Source of the DNA: Aromatoleum toluolicum
GTDB taxonomy: Bacteria; Pseudomonadota; Gammaproteobacteria; Burkholderiales; Rhodocyclaceae
Length of the DNA: 53,033 bases
Assembly (NCBI RefSeq): GCF_012911005.2
Contig: NZ_WTVS01000041.1
Coordinates: 1 to 53,033 of the forward strand
Direction: 5' to 3'
Below are positions 1-8,016 of this stretch, piece after piece (the stretch's first letter is position 1; the number at the start of each line of letters is the position of its first letter). Below the pieces are notes generated by a model. The model ran no database searches and had not been told where the DNA came from. It saw only the letters and a program-made list of their open reading frames with translations. Both the position numbers and the translations under genes were made by a program.

Positions 1-276
1 CCCGACATGCAGTACGTCACCCACGTCGATATTGCCGCGCACCTCGATCGTGCCTGGATACACGAGGGCGTTGGCATCGATGCTGTCGACGACCAGCACC
101 GCATCCGTCGGACCGAACTGCTCCATCAGCCAGCACGCGTCAGCCGCACGATTGTCGGCAACTAGCGCATCGAGCAGTTCCTGATAGTTTCCACCGTCCC
201 CATAGTGACGCAGGAACCAACGGAAGCCATTGGTACAGGGGCTCTTGGCGCGAACAAAATCTCGGGTCAGATCCAT
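1..276 (-). CDS. Hypothetical protein, N-terminal 92 residues (cut by window edge)
   Basis: An open frame begins at an ATG at 276-274 and runs without a stop to the left edge, giving 92 codons of an incomplete protein. It starts MDLTRDFVRAKSPCTNGFRW and the visible end is rich in beta-type residues with a Gly/Val/Asp pattern (...VYPGTIEVRGNIDVGDVL), which recalls beta-helical or bactofilin-like repeats. I do not recognise the family. A weak GGAA lies upstream of the ATG. It is transcribed the same way as the Usp gene to its right, about 90 bp downstream of that gene's stop, so the two could form one operon. Confidence 0.6.
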   Translation of the reverse strand, partial: MDLTRDFVRAKSPCTNGFRWFLRHYGDGGNYQELLDALVADNRAADACWLMEQFGPTDAVLVVDSIDANALVYPGTIEVRGNIDVGDVLHVG

Positions 277-364
277 GCTTGAGTTCCGTTTGCGGGTATC
301 CGACATTCATTGCCCAGTCGTTCGAGACCATCGCAAACTGAGTTTTCGGGGCGGTCTCGCATCG

Positions 365-1333
365 CTACTTGACCAGCGTGATCGGGATGACCGTGCGGTA
401 CAGCACGCTCCACGAAATCGAGCCGGCCAGGAGGCCCGCGAACCAGCCGAGACCGTGCGAGGCCATGACAATGCGGCCGCAGTTGATGCTCGTTGCAAGC
501 TCGAGAATCCTGTCCACGGGGTCTCCCGATGCGACATGGACCTCATAGTCGGCTCGGGCTGCGTCGAGTGTGCGCAGCGCGGCGTCACAAGCCTGAAGCG
601 CGCGCTCACGGTCGCCGGAGCGAGCGTCCGCATTCCTTGCCGTCGGTCGGCCGCGGAACGGTCCGTCATCGGCCCTGTGCACATTGAGCAGATGAATTCG
701 CGGCCCATCAGTCAGCTTGTCCGTATGTTCGAGTGCGTGATGCAGCGCCCGCAGGGAACCAGCTGACCCATCACAGACAACCAGCAGGTCACCCATTCCC
801 GCGCCGAATTGCCTCGCACGGTGTCGCGATTTGACCAAGGTCACCGCAATGTCCGTGTTCTCCAGCACGTCCAGCGCGACCGAACCGAGCAGTGCGCACG
901 CCACGCTGCCGGCGCCATCCGCGCCCATGACGATTTCCGTGATGCGCTGCCGGCGGGCGTAGGCGAGGATCGCCTCGGCGGGATTGCCCGCCGTGAGCTG
1001 CAGGTGATAGCGCCAATCTGCCTCGCCGAGAATCCGGCGCGCAGCCTCCGTATCGGCAAGTCCGGCGTGCATCAGCGTATCGTCGTCACTCGTGTTGCCG
1101 ATAATGGGCTGCACATTCAACACGTGGAGGGCCGATTCAGCCGAGCGGCCGGCCATGGTGGCAGCGACGCCCAGCGCCGCCAACGAGGCGGGGGAACCGT
1201 CGACCGCAGCAAGGACGCGATAGACCGGAAGGCGGCGCATCTCGCCCCCGACTTGCGCCGCAAGGCCGACCACGCGCCCGAACTGATCGCGTTCGACCAT
1301 TTCCCAATTCATGAAATCGGTTGTCACTTCCAT
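365..1333 (-). CDS. Tandem-domain universal stress protein (UspA family)
   Basis: This 322-residue cytosolic protein carries two Usp alpha/beta folds, roughly residues 37-168 and 180-322. Domain 1 starts with VYRVLAAVDGSPASL and has GADGAGSVACALLGSVA, a recognisable form of the G-2x-G-9x-G(S/T) nucleotide-binding loop. Domain 2 has MASHGLGWFAGLLAGS, where the spacing is shorter, so ATP binding there is doubtful. Each domain ends in the usual hydrophobic strand (AVTLVK, PITLVK). Unusually, about 35 residues precede the first Usp strand. It is one of three tandem Usp genes within 8 kb. In related bacteria such Usp proteins accompany anaerobic and energy stress. The specific role here is unknown. 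Confidence 0.88.
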   Translation of the reverse strand: MEVTTDFMNWEMVERDQFGRVVGLAAQVGGEMRRLPVYRVLAAVDGSPASLAALGVAATMAGRSAESALHVLNVQPIIGNTSDDDTLMHAGLADTEAARRILGEADWRYHLQLTAGNPAEAILAYARRQRITEIVMGADGAGSVACALLGSVALDVLENTDIAVTLVKSRHRARQFGAGMGDLLVVCDGSAGSLRALHHALEHTDKLTDGPRIHLLNVHRADDGPFRGRPTARNADARSGDRERALQACDAALRTLDAARADYEVHVASGDPVDRILELATSINCGRIVMASHGLGWFAGLLAGSISWSVLYRTVIPITLVK

Positions 1334-1709
1334 ATCGCCGCCTATCGACTGAAACGGGTTCGTTCAAGCTGTTGCTCGATCGATTCCGGCAATACGACAG
1401 CCCCATGACCGCCCGAAGCGGCCCCATCGTCGGCAGGGCTGCGCATTGCACGCCTGAGGGAATCCTATGCCACTCGCAATGGGCCGATAAGCCACCGGCG
1501 AGGCATCAGCTTGTATCCTTGCAAGACACAATTGCGGCGTCATGCCCCGTTGGATGCGCGTTTGGAGGGCCTCATTGTAGAGCGGACGACAACAGCGACG
1601 TTCCGCGGCGCAGGCTTATCCCGCCGGCTCCCGCCCCCTACCATAGGAGTGGCCCGATGACGGGTTGCGGCCCCCCGCCGAAGACGACGCGAGGGCAAAG
1701 GAGGGCGAC
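1334..1709. other. Intergenic stretch without recognisable gene
   Basis: Between the start of the minus-strand Usp gene and the first small plus-strand frame I see no frame with a family signature and no clear promoter consensus. The only strong signal is the Shine-Dalgarno sequence AAAGGAGG at its right end, which belongs to the small gene that follows. The stretch presumably holds the promoters of the divergent units. Confidence 0.5.
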
Positions 1710-1952
1710 ATGACAACGAATTCGGCTGACATCGCGCGCGGGGCGTCCATCGAAACCGCACACGAGACAATGGAGCACCTTCGGGTCGAGCCTGATGCGA
1801 CAGCCCGTCGCGGCGAGCCGCGCGGGGTACTCCTGGAAGGCCCGCGCGGACCGGGTCCTGACCGGAACGGCGAGACCGACTCCACGGACAAGCCGGCGGC
1901 GCTACTGCGCCGGCCGCCCGGGGTGTGGGTAAAGCGGCCGATGACGGCCTGA
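1710..1952 (+). CDS. Small hypothetical protein, 80 aa
   Basis: The frame starts at ATG 1710 behind an excellent ribosome binding site, AAAGGAGGGCGAC, and encodes 80 residues starting MTTNSADIARGASIETAHET and ending VWVKRPMTA. It is hydrophilic, rich in Arg, Pro and Gly, has no signal peptide or membrane segment, and matches no family I know. The strong RBS and a second small frame of the same strand 37 bp downstream, also with a good RBS, argue for a real two-gene unit. The Arg/Pro/Gly bias is also what an accidental high-GC frame would show, so I keep confidence moderate. Confidence 0.4.
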   Translation: MTTNSADIARGASIETAHETMEHLRVEPDATARRGEPRGVLLEGPRGPGPDRNGETDSTDKPAALLRRPPGVWVKRPMTA

Positions 1953-1989
1953 TCCGATGACGACGGCTACGGACTGAAGGAGAACGTCG

Positions 1990-2196
1990 ATGAGAGAGCA
2001 GAATCGGGATTGCCCCCCCGAGGACGACAGTCGCCTCGTGCTGGTCGCCGTGAGGCCGAGCGCGCGCTTTCACCGGCTCGGGGGCATCGGCAGCCTGATG
2101 GTGCTGTACCCGGGCCGCGATCCGCAGGTTCTCGTCCCAACGCCGCCGCCCGAAAGGGGCACGACACCGGAGGGCGTCCCGGCCGACGCGGCATGA
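1990..2196 (+). CDS. Small hypothetical protein, 68 aa
   Basis: ATG 1990 is preceded by AAGGAGAACGTCG, a good Shine-Dalgarno with normal spacing. The 68-residue product begins MREQNRDCPPEDDSRLVLVA and contains a more protein-like central stretch (LVLVAVRPSARFHRLGGIGSLMVLYPG) before a Pro-rich tail. I do not recognise a family. It follows another small frame on the same strand and lies just in front of a decayed LysR regulator on the opposite strand. Confidence 0.45.
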   Translation: MREQNRDCPPEDDSRLVLVAVRPSARFHRLGGIGSLMVLYPGRDPQVLVPTPPPERGTTPEGVPADAA

Positions 2197-2224
2197 CGCG
2201 GTGGTGTCGGCACCATTGGGGTCG

Positions 2225-2461
2225 CTAGTCCTGGCTGACGATCTCGTCGACGAGCCCTCATACGTCTCCCCTACCTCGGTCAGCATTTGGCGACGTGTGC
2301 GTCGTTGCGGCAGACGCACGCCCAGCCTGGCTTCGACACGACTGACCGATTTGCTCACCAGCGATTTCGAGCCTCAGGCGCTTCGCCGCGTCGGAAAAGC
2401 TTGTCGCCTTGAGCATCTGGGCGAACACGACGTGTGTCCCTGACGTCGTACGAGCGACCAC
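2225..2461 (-). pseudogene. LysR-family regulator remnant (HTH domain only, two frameshifts)
   Basis: Reading the minus strand, VVFAQMLKATSFSDAAKRLRL matches the start of a LysR winged helix-turn-helix. The match then resumes one frame over as SKSLVSKSVSRVEARLG, VRLPQRRTRRQMLTEVGETY, and again one frame over as GLVDEIVSQD before a TAG at 2227-2225. So about 75 residues of the DNA-binding domain survive, broken by two single-base indels, and the whole effector domain is missing. In complete LysR proteins the same segment reads continuously through the recognition helix and wing. The gene is therefore dead. Its probable operator remains directly upstream. Confidence 0.82.
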
Positions 2462-2463
2462 CT

Positions 2464-2493
2464 CACAGTTTCCATTCTGGAAACAATACTGTG
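2464..2493. promoter_or_regulatory. Palindromic LysR-type operator relic
   Basis: A perfect inverted repeat GTTTCCA-TTC-TGGAAAC occupies 2468-2484, nested in an outer CACAG...CTGTG pair (2464-2468 and 2489-2493). It sits immediately upstream of the dead LysR gene, where autoregulated LysR genes and their divergent targets usually carry the binding site. The present divergent neighbour is the rnk-like gene, which is not a usual LysR target, so the site is probably a leftover. Confidence 0.55.
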
Positions 2494-2585
2494 CCTGCCG
2501 AAGGGCTAATCAAGGCTCGGCCCGACCCATATCATGGGGTCACCATCGGCGGAAGGCGCCGCTGCGTCCCCTGGAGTCGAGAGAA

Positions 2586-2981
2586 ATGATGCAAGAGACT
2601 AACATCATCGTTAGCGAGGTCGATTTTGTGCGCTTGATGGCGATTCAACCGTCACCGCCCCTGCGTGCAGAACTCGAACGGGCAATTGTAATTCCCGTGG
2701 AATCAATCCAGACGAACATCGTCACGATGAACGCGCGGGTTCACTATCGCGATGAGAAGACCGGCCTCGATCGTGAGGTGCAAATCGTGTTCCCGGACGA
2801 GGCCGACATTGCGCTGGGGAAGATTTCCATCCTGGCGCCGGTCGGCGCAGCCCTGATTGGCCTCAGCGTGGGTCAGGCGATCGACTGGGATTTTCCCGAC
2901 GGCACCGAGCGCCGCTTGACGGTCATCGCGGTCGATCAGTCCGGCAACACGAGCCCAGCGGGTGCAGATCGACGGCATTGA
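2586..2981 (+). CDS. rnk: Rnk-like nucleoside diphosphate kinase regulator (GreA/GreB C-terminal fold)
   Basis: The 131-residue protein shows the two-part Rnk layout: a short helical N-terminal part (residues 1-45) and a C-terminal FKBP-like domain shared with GreA/GreB. The domain is marked by REVQIVFPDEADIALGKIS, ILAPVGAALIGLSVGQAIDW and DFPDGTERRLTVIAV. Family members bind RNA polymerase near the secondary channel and influence nucleoside triphosphate pools. Two ATG codons lie in tandem at 2586 and 2589, with GTCGAGAGAA ahead of them as only a modest RBS. In related genomes rnk often stands near Usp genes, as here. Confidence 0.85.
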   Translation: MMQETNIIVSEVDFVRLMAIQPSPPLRAELERAIVIPVESIQTNIVTMNARVHYRDEKTGLDREVQIVFPDEADIALGKISILAPVGAALIGLSVGQAIDWDFPDGTERRLTVIAVDQSGNTSPAGADRRH

Positions 2982-3196
2982 AGGTCGCTCACGATGCTGC
3001 AACCGGACTTGCCGGGTGCGATCGCGTACCGGCGGCGCCTGTCCGCCTCCCCGCCAAACAGGATAGCGTCGCCGGACGTGCAGGGCCTTCGCCGCGCGTC
3101 CTCCGGTTGATGGCTTGCCTGGCCAGCCTGTGGCGACGCAGGCCAACCCGGCGCGCCCCGTTCCCGCACGTGCTTTGATCCGCAGGCGAGGACTGC

Positions 3197-4099
3197 TCAC
3201 ACGGACACGAGCACGTCGCACTGGGATTCGGCCAGGACATGCTTGGTGACGCTGCCGAGGAACAGTTCGTCGAGCATGCTTTCACCGTGTTTGCCCATCA
3301 CGATCAGGTCGCAGTCCGCTTCCTGTTCCTGCTCGATGATGTGCGTTGACGGAAGGCCTTGCAGCACGACAAGCCGTGCCTCGTAGGGCGGCAATCCGGC
3401 TTGCACGCTCAAGGTATGCAGATTCTGAACCGCTTCCTGCCGGGCAAGCGTGCGATAGCCCCGGATCACTTCTTCCTCTACACCGGCGTATCGCAGATGC
3501 CCCTCGAACGGCACATCGAATGCATGCAGCAGGACGATTTCTGCCTGTGGAGCGACAAGCCGCGCATTGGTGATCGCGCGCAGCGACGAAGGCGAGAAAT
3601 CCACCGGCACGAGCACCGTTCGATAGGGTTCATGCGCAGCCTGTTTGACCACCAGCATCGGACATTTCGCCCGACTGAGCATCCGTTCCGCGGTCGAGCC
3701 CAGCAGGATATGCCGCAAGAAACTCTCGCCGCGAGCACCACAAACGATCAGACCTGCTGCCGACGCATCCACGGCCTTGTCCAGCTCTGCAAGCAAGGAG
3801 CCAAACGCAACATGAGCACCCGCGGACACGCCGTAGTGGTTTTTGAGAATGGCGACAAGATCATGCAACTTTTCCTGTGCGCTCTTGAGCACCTGCTGTC
3901 TCAACTCGTCCGTCGAGCTGCCCATGAGGTGGCGGAGCTTGTCCAGCGGGGCAAGATCGGCCACATGCAACACGTCCAGCGGGGCACCCGTTTCCCGGCT
4001 CACCAGGGCTGCACGCTCGACGGCATGGCGCGCCGGTGCGGAAAGATCGGTAGCGGCAAGCAGGCGGTTCAGTTTCAACATGGTCGTTTTCCTTTCCAT
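3197..4099 (-). CDS. Tandem-domain universal stress protein (UspA family)
   Basis: This 300-residue protein has two complete Usp domains. Domain 1 (about 10-150) opens with NRLLAATDLSAPARHA and carries the nucleotide loop GARGESFLRHILLGSTAERM. Domain 2 (about 158-300) opens with YRTVLVPVDFSPSSLRA and has GKHGESMLDELFLGSVTKHV. Both loops keep the G-2x-G-9x-G(S/T) spacing, so ATP binding is likely in both. The start could be ATG 4099 or the internal ATG six codons later (MLKLNRLLAATD), which fits the family better. It is divergent from the P-type ATPase gene, with 170 bp between the two. Confidence 0.9.
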   Translation of the reverse strand: MERKTTMLKLNRLLAATDLSAPARHAVERAALVSRETGAPLDVLHVADLAPLDKLRHLMGSSTDELRQQVLKSAQEKLHDLVAILKNHYGVSAGAHVAFGSLLAELDKAVDASAAGLIVCGARGESFLRHILLGSTAERMLSRAKCPMLVVKQAAHEPYRTVLVPVDFSPSSLRAITNARLVAPQAEIVLLHAFDVPFEGHLRYAGVEEEVIRGYRTLARQEAVQNLHTLSVQAGLPPYEARLVVLQGLPSTHIIEQEQEADCDLIVMGKHGESMLDELFLGSVTKHVLAESQCDVLVSV

Positions 4100-4160
4100 T
4101 CGGATGCTGTTCGCGTCGACACGGTGGCATCGATCCTGGCGGGTGTGTATCCCGCGTGGT

Positions 4161-4189
4161 TAGGAGGTCTATGCATGCTTCGGTATAAT
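4161..4189 (+). promoter_or_regulatory. Candidate promoter of the P-type ATPase gene
   Basis: A perfect TATAAT -10 hexamer lies at 4184-4189, about 80 bp upstream of the ATPase ATG. The matching -35 position (around 4161-4166, TAGGAG) is poor, so the promoter would need an activator. The perfect -10 in this high-GC context is the only evidence. Confidence 0.35.
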
Positions 4190-4269
4190 ATTGCTACAAA
4201 AGTTCTCCGCTTTCACGTATATCCCCGGCAAGCAGGCAGTACGGGGGAATACTTGGAGGCTACGCATCG

Positions 4270-6996
4270 ATGAGCGACCGCCACAGGGATCATGTCCGGC
4301 CCCCAAGCTGGCATGCGCTGTCCAAGGACGACGTGGAACAGGTCCTGCAAACCGGGCCGGATGGCCTGACGGAGGATGAAGCACGCCGTCGACGCGTGCA
4401 ATACGGCTCTAATCGGCTCACTCCCCCGGCGCGACGCGGCCCCCTCCTGCGGCTGGTCATGCAGTTCCACAACATCCTGCTGTACGTGATGCTCGGCGCG
4501 GTGGTCATCACGGCGGTGCTCGGTCATTGGGTCGATACCGGGGTATTGCTCGCCGCGGTGGTGATCAACGCGATCATCGGCTTCATCCAGGAGGGCAAGG
4601 CCGAAGCCGCGCTCGACGCGATCCGCGCGATGTTGTCTCCGCATGCGACGGTGATACGTGACGGCCATCGACGCGAGCTCGACGCTGCCGACCTGGTCCC
4701 CGGCGACTGGGTGATCCTGACCTCCGGCGACCGCATTCCGGCGGACCTGCGGCTGATTTCCGTACGGGAATTGCGGATCGAGGAAGCCGCGCTGACGGGC
4801 GAATCCTTGCCAATCGAGAAGGGCACGGATGCAGTTTATGCCGACGCCCCGCTCGGCGATCGGTACGGCATGGCCTATTCGGGCACCTTCGTGGTCTACG
4901 GTCAGGCGACCGGCATCGTCGTGGCCACTGGCGGCGCGACGGAACTGGGCCGGATCAATCAGATGCTCGCCGACATCCAGAGGATGTCGACGCCGCTGCT
5001 GCGCCAGATCGACCATTTCGGCCGCGTGCTGGCACTGACCATCATCGGCGTGTCGGCGGCGACCTTCGTGCTCGGCACGCTGTGGCGTGATCACGCGCCT
5101 GCTGAAATGTTCATGATGGTCGTCGCGCTCGCGGCCTCGGCAATTCCCGAGGGCTTGCCGGCGATCATGACCGTGACCCTGGCGCTGGGGGTGCAGCGCA
5201 TGGCCCGGCGCAACGCCATCATTCGCCGCCTTCCGGCCGTGGAAACGCTGGGCGCGGTGACGGTGATCTGCTCCGACAAGACCGGCACGCTGACGCGCAA
5301 CGAGATGACCGTGCAACGCTTCGTGTGTGCGGGCCACGTGTTCGACGTCGGCGGCGTCGGTTACGCCCCGGTGGGGAATTTCAGCATCGACGGTCGCATC
5401 GTCGATGTCGCCCACTACCCTGCGCTGTCGATGGCGATCCGCGCAGGAGTGCTTTGCAACGACGCACGTCTGCGCGAAGACAATGACGTGTGGCGGGTGG
5501 AAGGCGATCCGACCGAAGGCGCACTGCTCGTGGCCGGACGCAAGGCGGGATTTTCGCAGCATGCCGGGGATACCGCTTGGCCGCGAATGGATTCCATCCC
5601 GTTCGAATCGCAGCATCGCTTCATGGCGACCTGGCACCGCGATCCGGACGGAGACTCCTGGCTCTTTGTCAAAGGGGCGCCCGAGCGCATTCTCGACATG
5701 TGCGAATTCCAGCTGAACCATGACGGAAAGCGGCCGCTGGATGTCGACTATTGGCGCCGGATGGCGACCGACACGGCAGCACAGGGTTTGCGGCTCCTCG
5801 CGGTCGCTTGCAAGCGCGGCGCACCGACAACAGACTGCCTGGAATTTGCCGACGTCGAGCAGGGATTCATACTGCTCGCACTGGTCGGCATCATCGATCC
5901 CCCGCGCGAGGAAGCCATCGAAGCGGTGAGCGAGTGCCACCGCGCGGGCATCCGCGTCAAGATGATCACGGGCGACCACGGCGAGACGGCGCGCGCCATC
6001 GGCGCCCAACTGGCCATTGGCGTCGGAAAACCGTACGTAACCGGGGCGGAAGTTGCGATGATGGATGACGCCGCGTTGCGGCGGGTGGCGATGGAAGTCG
6101 ATGTGTTCGCGCGCGCGAGCCCCGAACACAAGTTGCGGCTGGTGCAAGCCTTGCAGGACGACGGCCAGGTGGTCGCGATGACTGGGGACGGAGTCAACGA
6201 CGCCCCGGCGCTGAAGCGGGCCGATGTCGGTGTGGCGATGGGCCTCAAAGGCACCGAGGCGGCCAAGGAGGCGTCCGACATGGTGCTCGCCGATGACAAC
6301 TTCGCCACGATCGCGACGGCAGTTCGGGAAGGCCGTGCGGTTTATGACAACCTGAAGAAATTCATCCTGTTCATGCTGCCCACCAACGGCGGCGAGGCGC
6401 TCATCGTGATTGCGGCCATCCTGTTCGAGCTGGCGCTGCCGCTGACGCCGGCACAGGTGTTGTGGATCAACATGGTCACCTCCTCGACGCTGGGGCTGGC
6501 GCTGGCCTTCGAGCCGGCCGAGGGCGACATCATGAAACGCCGCCCGCGGCCGCCGCGCCAAGCGCTGTTGTCCGGCTTCTTCATCTGGCGGGTATTGATG
6601 GTCTCCGTGCTGATGATGACCGGCGCGCTGGGCCTCTTCCTGTGGGAACTGGCCGTCGGCACGAGCCTGGAAACAGCGCGCACGATGGCGGTCAATGCGG
6701 TCGTTGTGGCCGAAATGTTCTACCTGATCAATAGCCGCTACATCCTCGCGCCCGTCACGAACCGGGAAGGGCTGACCGGCAATCGTTACGTCATCGTCGC
6801 CATCGCCGCCTGCATCCCCTTGCAGATCGCCTATACCCATGCCGGATTCATGCATGCCATTTTTGATTCGACCGATCTCACGCTATTGGAATGGGGCAAG
6901 GTAACGGCGGCTGGCCTGCTGGTGTTTGCCGCCGCGGAACTGGAGAAGTTCGTCATCCGCCGTACCGGCCTCGCAGCCCGCCTGAGTCACGCGTGA
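4270..6996 (+). CDS. P-type cation-transporting ATPase (P2/PacL-like)
   Basis: The 908-residue inner-membrane pump has the full P-type set. These are an N-terminal cation-ATPase domain (about 15-85), ALTGES in the actuator domain (about 174-179), membrane motif PEGLP (about 293-297), phosphorylation site SDKTGTLT with Asp 336, GDHGETARAIG, and the hinge GDGVNDAPAL near residue 638. The carboxy-terminal third holds further membrane helices. PEGLP and the absence of CPC or metal-binding N-domains place it with P2-type Ca2+/Na+/K+-like pumps rather than heavy-metal pumps. The ion cannot be fixed from sequence. GGAGG lies about 12 bp before the ATG. A third Usp gene follows at 27 bp, which suggests co-transcription and a role in ion balance under stress. 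Confidence 0.92.
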   Translation: MSDRHRDHVRPPSWHALSKDDVEQVLQTGPDGLTEDEARRRRVQYGSNRLTPPARRGPLLRLVMQFHNILLYVMLGAVVITAVLGHWVDTGVLLAAVVINAIIGFIQEGKAEAALDAIRAMLSPHATVIRDGHRRELDAADLVPGDWVILTSGDRIPADLRLISVRELRIEEAALTGESLPIEKGTDAVYADAPLGDRYGMAYSGTFVVYGQATGIVVATGGATELGRINQMLADIQRMSTPLLRQIDHFGRVLALTIIGVSAATFVLGTLWRDHAPAEMFMMVVALAASAIPEGLPAIMTVTLALGVQRMARRNAIIRRLPAVETLGAVTVICSDKTGTLTRNEMTVQRFVCAGHVFDVGGVGYAPVGNFSIDGRIVDVAHYPALSMAIRAGVLCNDARLREDNDVWRVEGDPTEGALLVAGRKAGFSQHAGDTAWPRMDSIPFESQHRFMATWHRDPDGDSWLFVKGAPERILDMCEFQLNHDGKRPLDVDYWRRMATDTAAQGLRLLAVACKRGAPTTDCLEFADVEQGFILLALVGIIDPPREEAIEAVSECHRAGIRVKMITGDHGETARAIGAQLAIGVGKPYVTGAEVAMMDDAALRRVAMEVDVFARASPEHKLRLVQALQDDGQVVAMTGDGVNDAPALKRADVGVAMGLKGTEAAKEASDMVLADDNFATIATAVREGRAVYDNLKKFILFMLPTNGGEALIVIAAILFELALPLTPAQVLWINMVTSSTLGLALAFEPAEGDIMKRRPRPPRQALLSGFFIWRVLMVSVLMMTGALGLFLWELAVGTSLETARTMAVNAVVVAEMFYLINSRYILAPVTNREGLTGNRYVIVAIAACIPLQIAYTHAGFMHAIFDSTDLTLLEWGKVTAAGLLVFAAAELEKFVIRRTGLAARLSHA

Positions 6997-7023
6997 GCGG
7001 GCATCAGCCCAAGGAGACCTGAA

Positions 7024-7962
7024 GTGACGCATGCAAGCACGATTCATCCCCCGGACCGCCCGCCCACTCGTCTGTTGCTGGCGACCGACCTCGGCGCGCG
7101 CTGTGATCGGGCACTGGATCGGACACGCCAGCTGGCCAATGAGTGGCAGGCGGAGGTCATTGCCGTGAACGTCCTCGATCCGTCGGCGAATGCGGATCAG
7201 ACGCTCGCCTGGATCAGCGGAGCCACTGACGAACAACTGATGAACGTTGCCCAACGGCAGCTTGTCCGCGACCTCGCCGGGATGAGGATGCCGGTACACG
7301 TCCGGATTGTGCGGGGCCCGGAGCCGGAAACGGCTATCCAGGACATTGTCATCGCCACCGCCGTCGATCTCGTCGTCACCGCGGTCGCCCGTCAGGAGAC
7401 CTTTGGGCGCGCCCTGCTGGGGTCGACCAACGAACGCCTGGCCCGCTCTCTGGGGCAACCCTTGCTGGTCGTGCATGGTCGGGCGCATGGCCCTTACCGG
7501 CGGATCGTGGTGGCAACGGACTTTTCCGCAGCGTCCCGCCACGCGCTGCTCACGGCCGTTGCGTTCTTTCCCGGTCGTGATTTGACGCTATATCACGCTT
7601 ACTCCCCACCCATGGCCGGCCTGAGCATGACTCCGCCGAATGCGGGAGCTGCCCCGCAGATCGCGCACGCGGAGTGTGGGGCCTTCATTCAAGGAACTCG
7701 ACTTCCCGAGGGCACCCTCATGCATCCTGTAGTCGAATGCGGCACGATCGCGACGACGCTGGCGCGTTACGTACGCGAGAATGACGTCGATCTCGTGGTG
7801 CTGGGCGGCCATGGCCACACCGGCTTCATAAGCTTGCTCCTGGGCAGCACAGCCGAGAGGTTGCTGGCGAGCCTGCCCTGCGACACGCTGCTGGTGCCGT
7901 CACATCGCTCCACAGTGCAGATTGAGCCGGTCCTGCACACAATGCGGATGGAGGACCGGTAG
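7024..7962 (+). CDS. Tandem-domain universal stress protein (UspA family)
   Basis: The start is GTG 7024, chosen because AAGGAGACCTGAA precedes it at good spacing and the frame then enters the first Usp strand (TRLLLATDLGARCDRA). The 312-residue protein has two domains: residues about 15-150 with a degenerate loop (VARQETFGRALLGSTNERLA), and about 158-295 with the intact loop GGHGHTGFISLLLGSTAERL. The tail of about 15 residues after the last strand is not conserved. It is 27 bp downstream of the cation ATPase and 54 bp upstream of the Mrp operon on the same strand, so all may share a transcript. Confidence 0.9.
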   Translation: MTHASTIHPPDRPPTRLLLATDLGARCDRALDRTRQLANEWQAEVIAVNVLDPSANADQTLAWISGATDEQLMNVAQRQLVRDLAGMRMPVHVRIVRGPEPETAIQDIVIATAVDLVVTAVARQETFGRALLGSTNERLARSLGQPLLVVHGRAHGPYRRIVVATDFSAASRHALLTAVAFFPGRDLTLYHAYSPPMAGLSMTPPNAGAAPQIAHAECGAFIQGTRLPEGTLMHPVVECGTIATTLARYVRENDVDLVVLGGHGHTGFISLLLGSTAERLLASLPCDTLLVPSHRSTVQIEPVLHTMRMEDR

Positions 7963-8016
7963 CGCCACTCCGCCGCCCCGCGCAGACTGGCTACCACCAC
8001 GCCCTGACCATATCTG

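Noticed and set aside
1540-2358. 272-codon minus frame spanning the small genes
   Set aside because: Only its first 50 codons are meaningful (LysR remnant). The rest is Arg/Pro-rich readthrough opposite the two small plus-strand frames.
4213-6855. Very long minus-strand open frame (880 codons) opposite the P-type ATPase
   Set aside because: It is antisense to a gene with all P-type motifs. Its translation is His/Arg/Asp-rich without domains, as expected from the complementary strand of high-GC codons.
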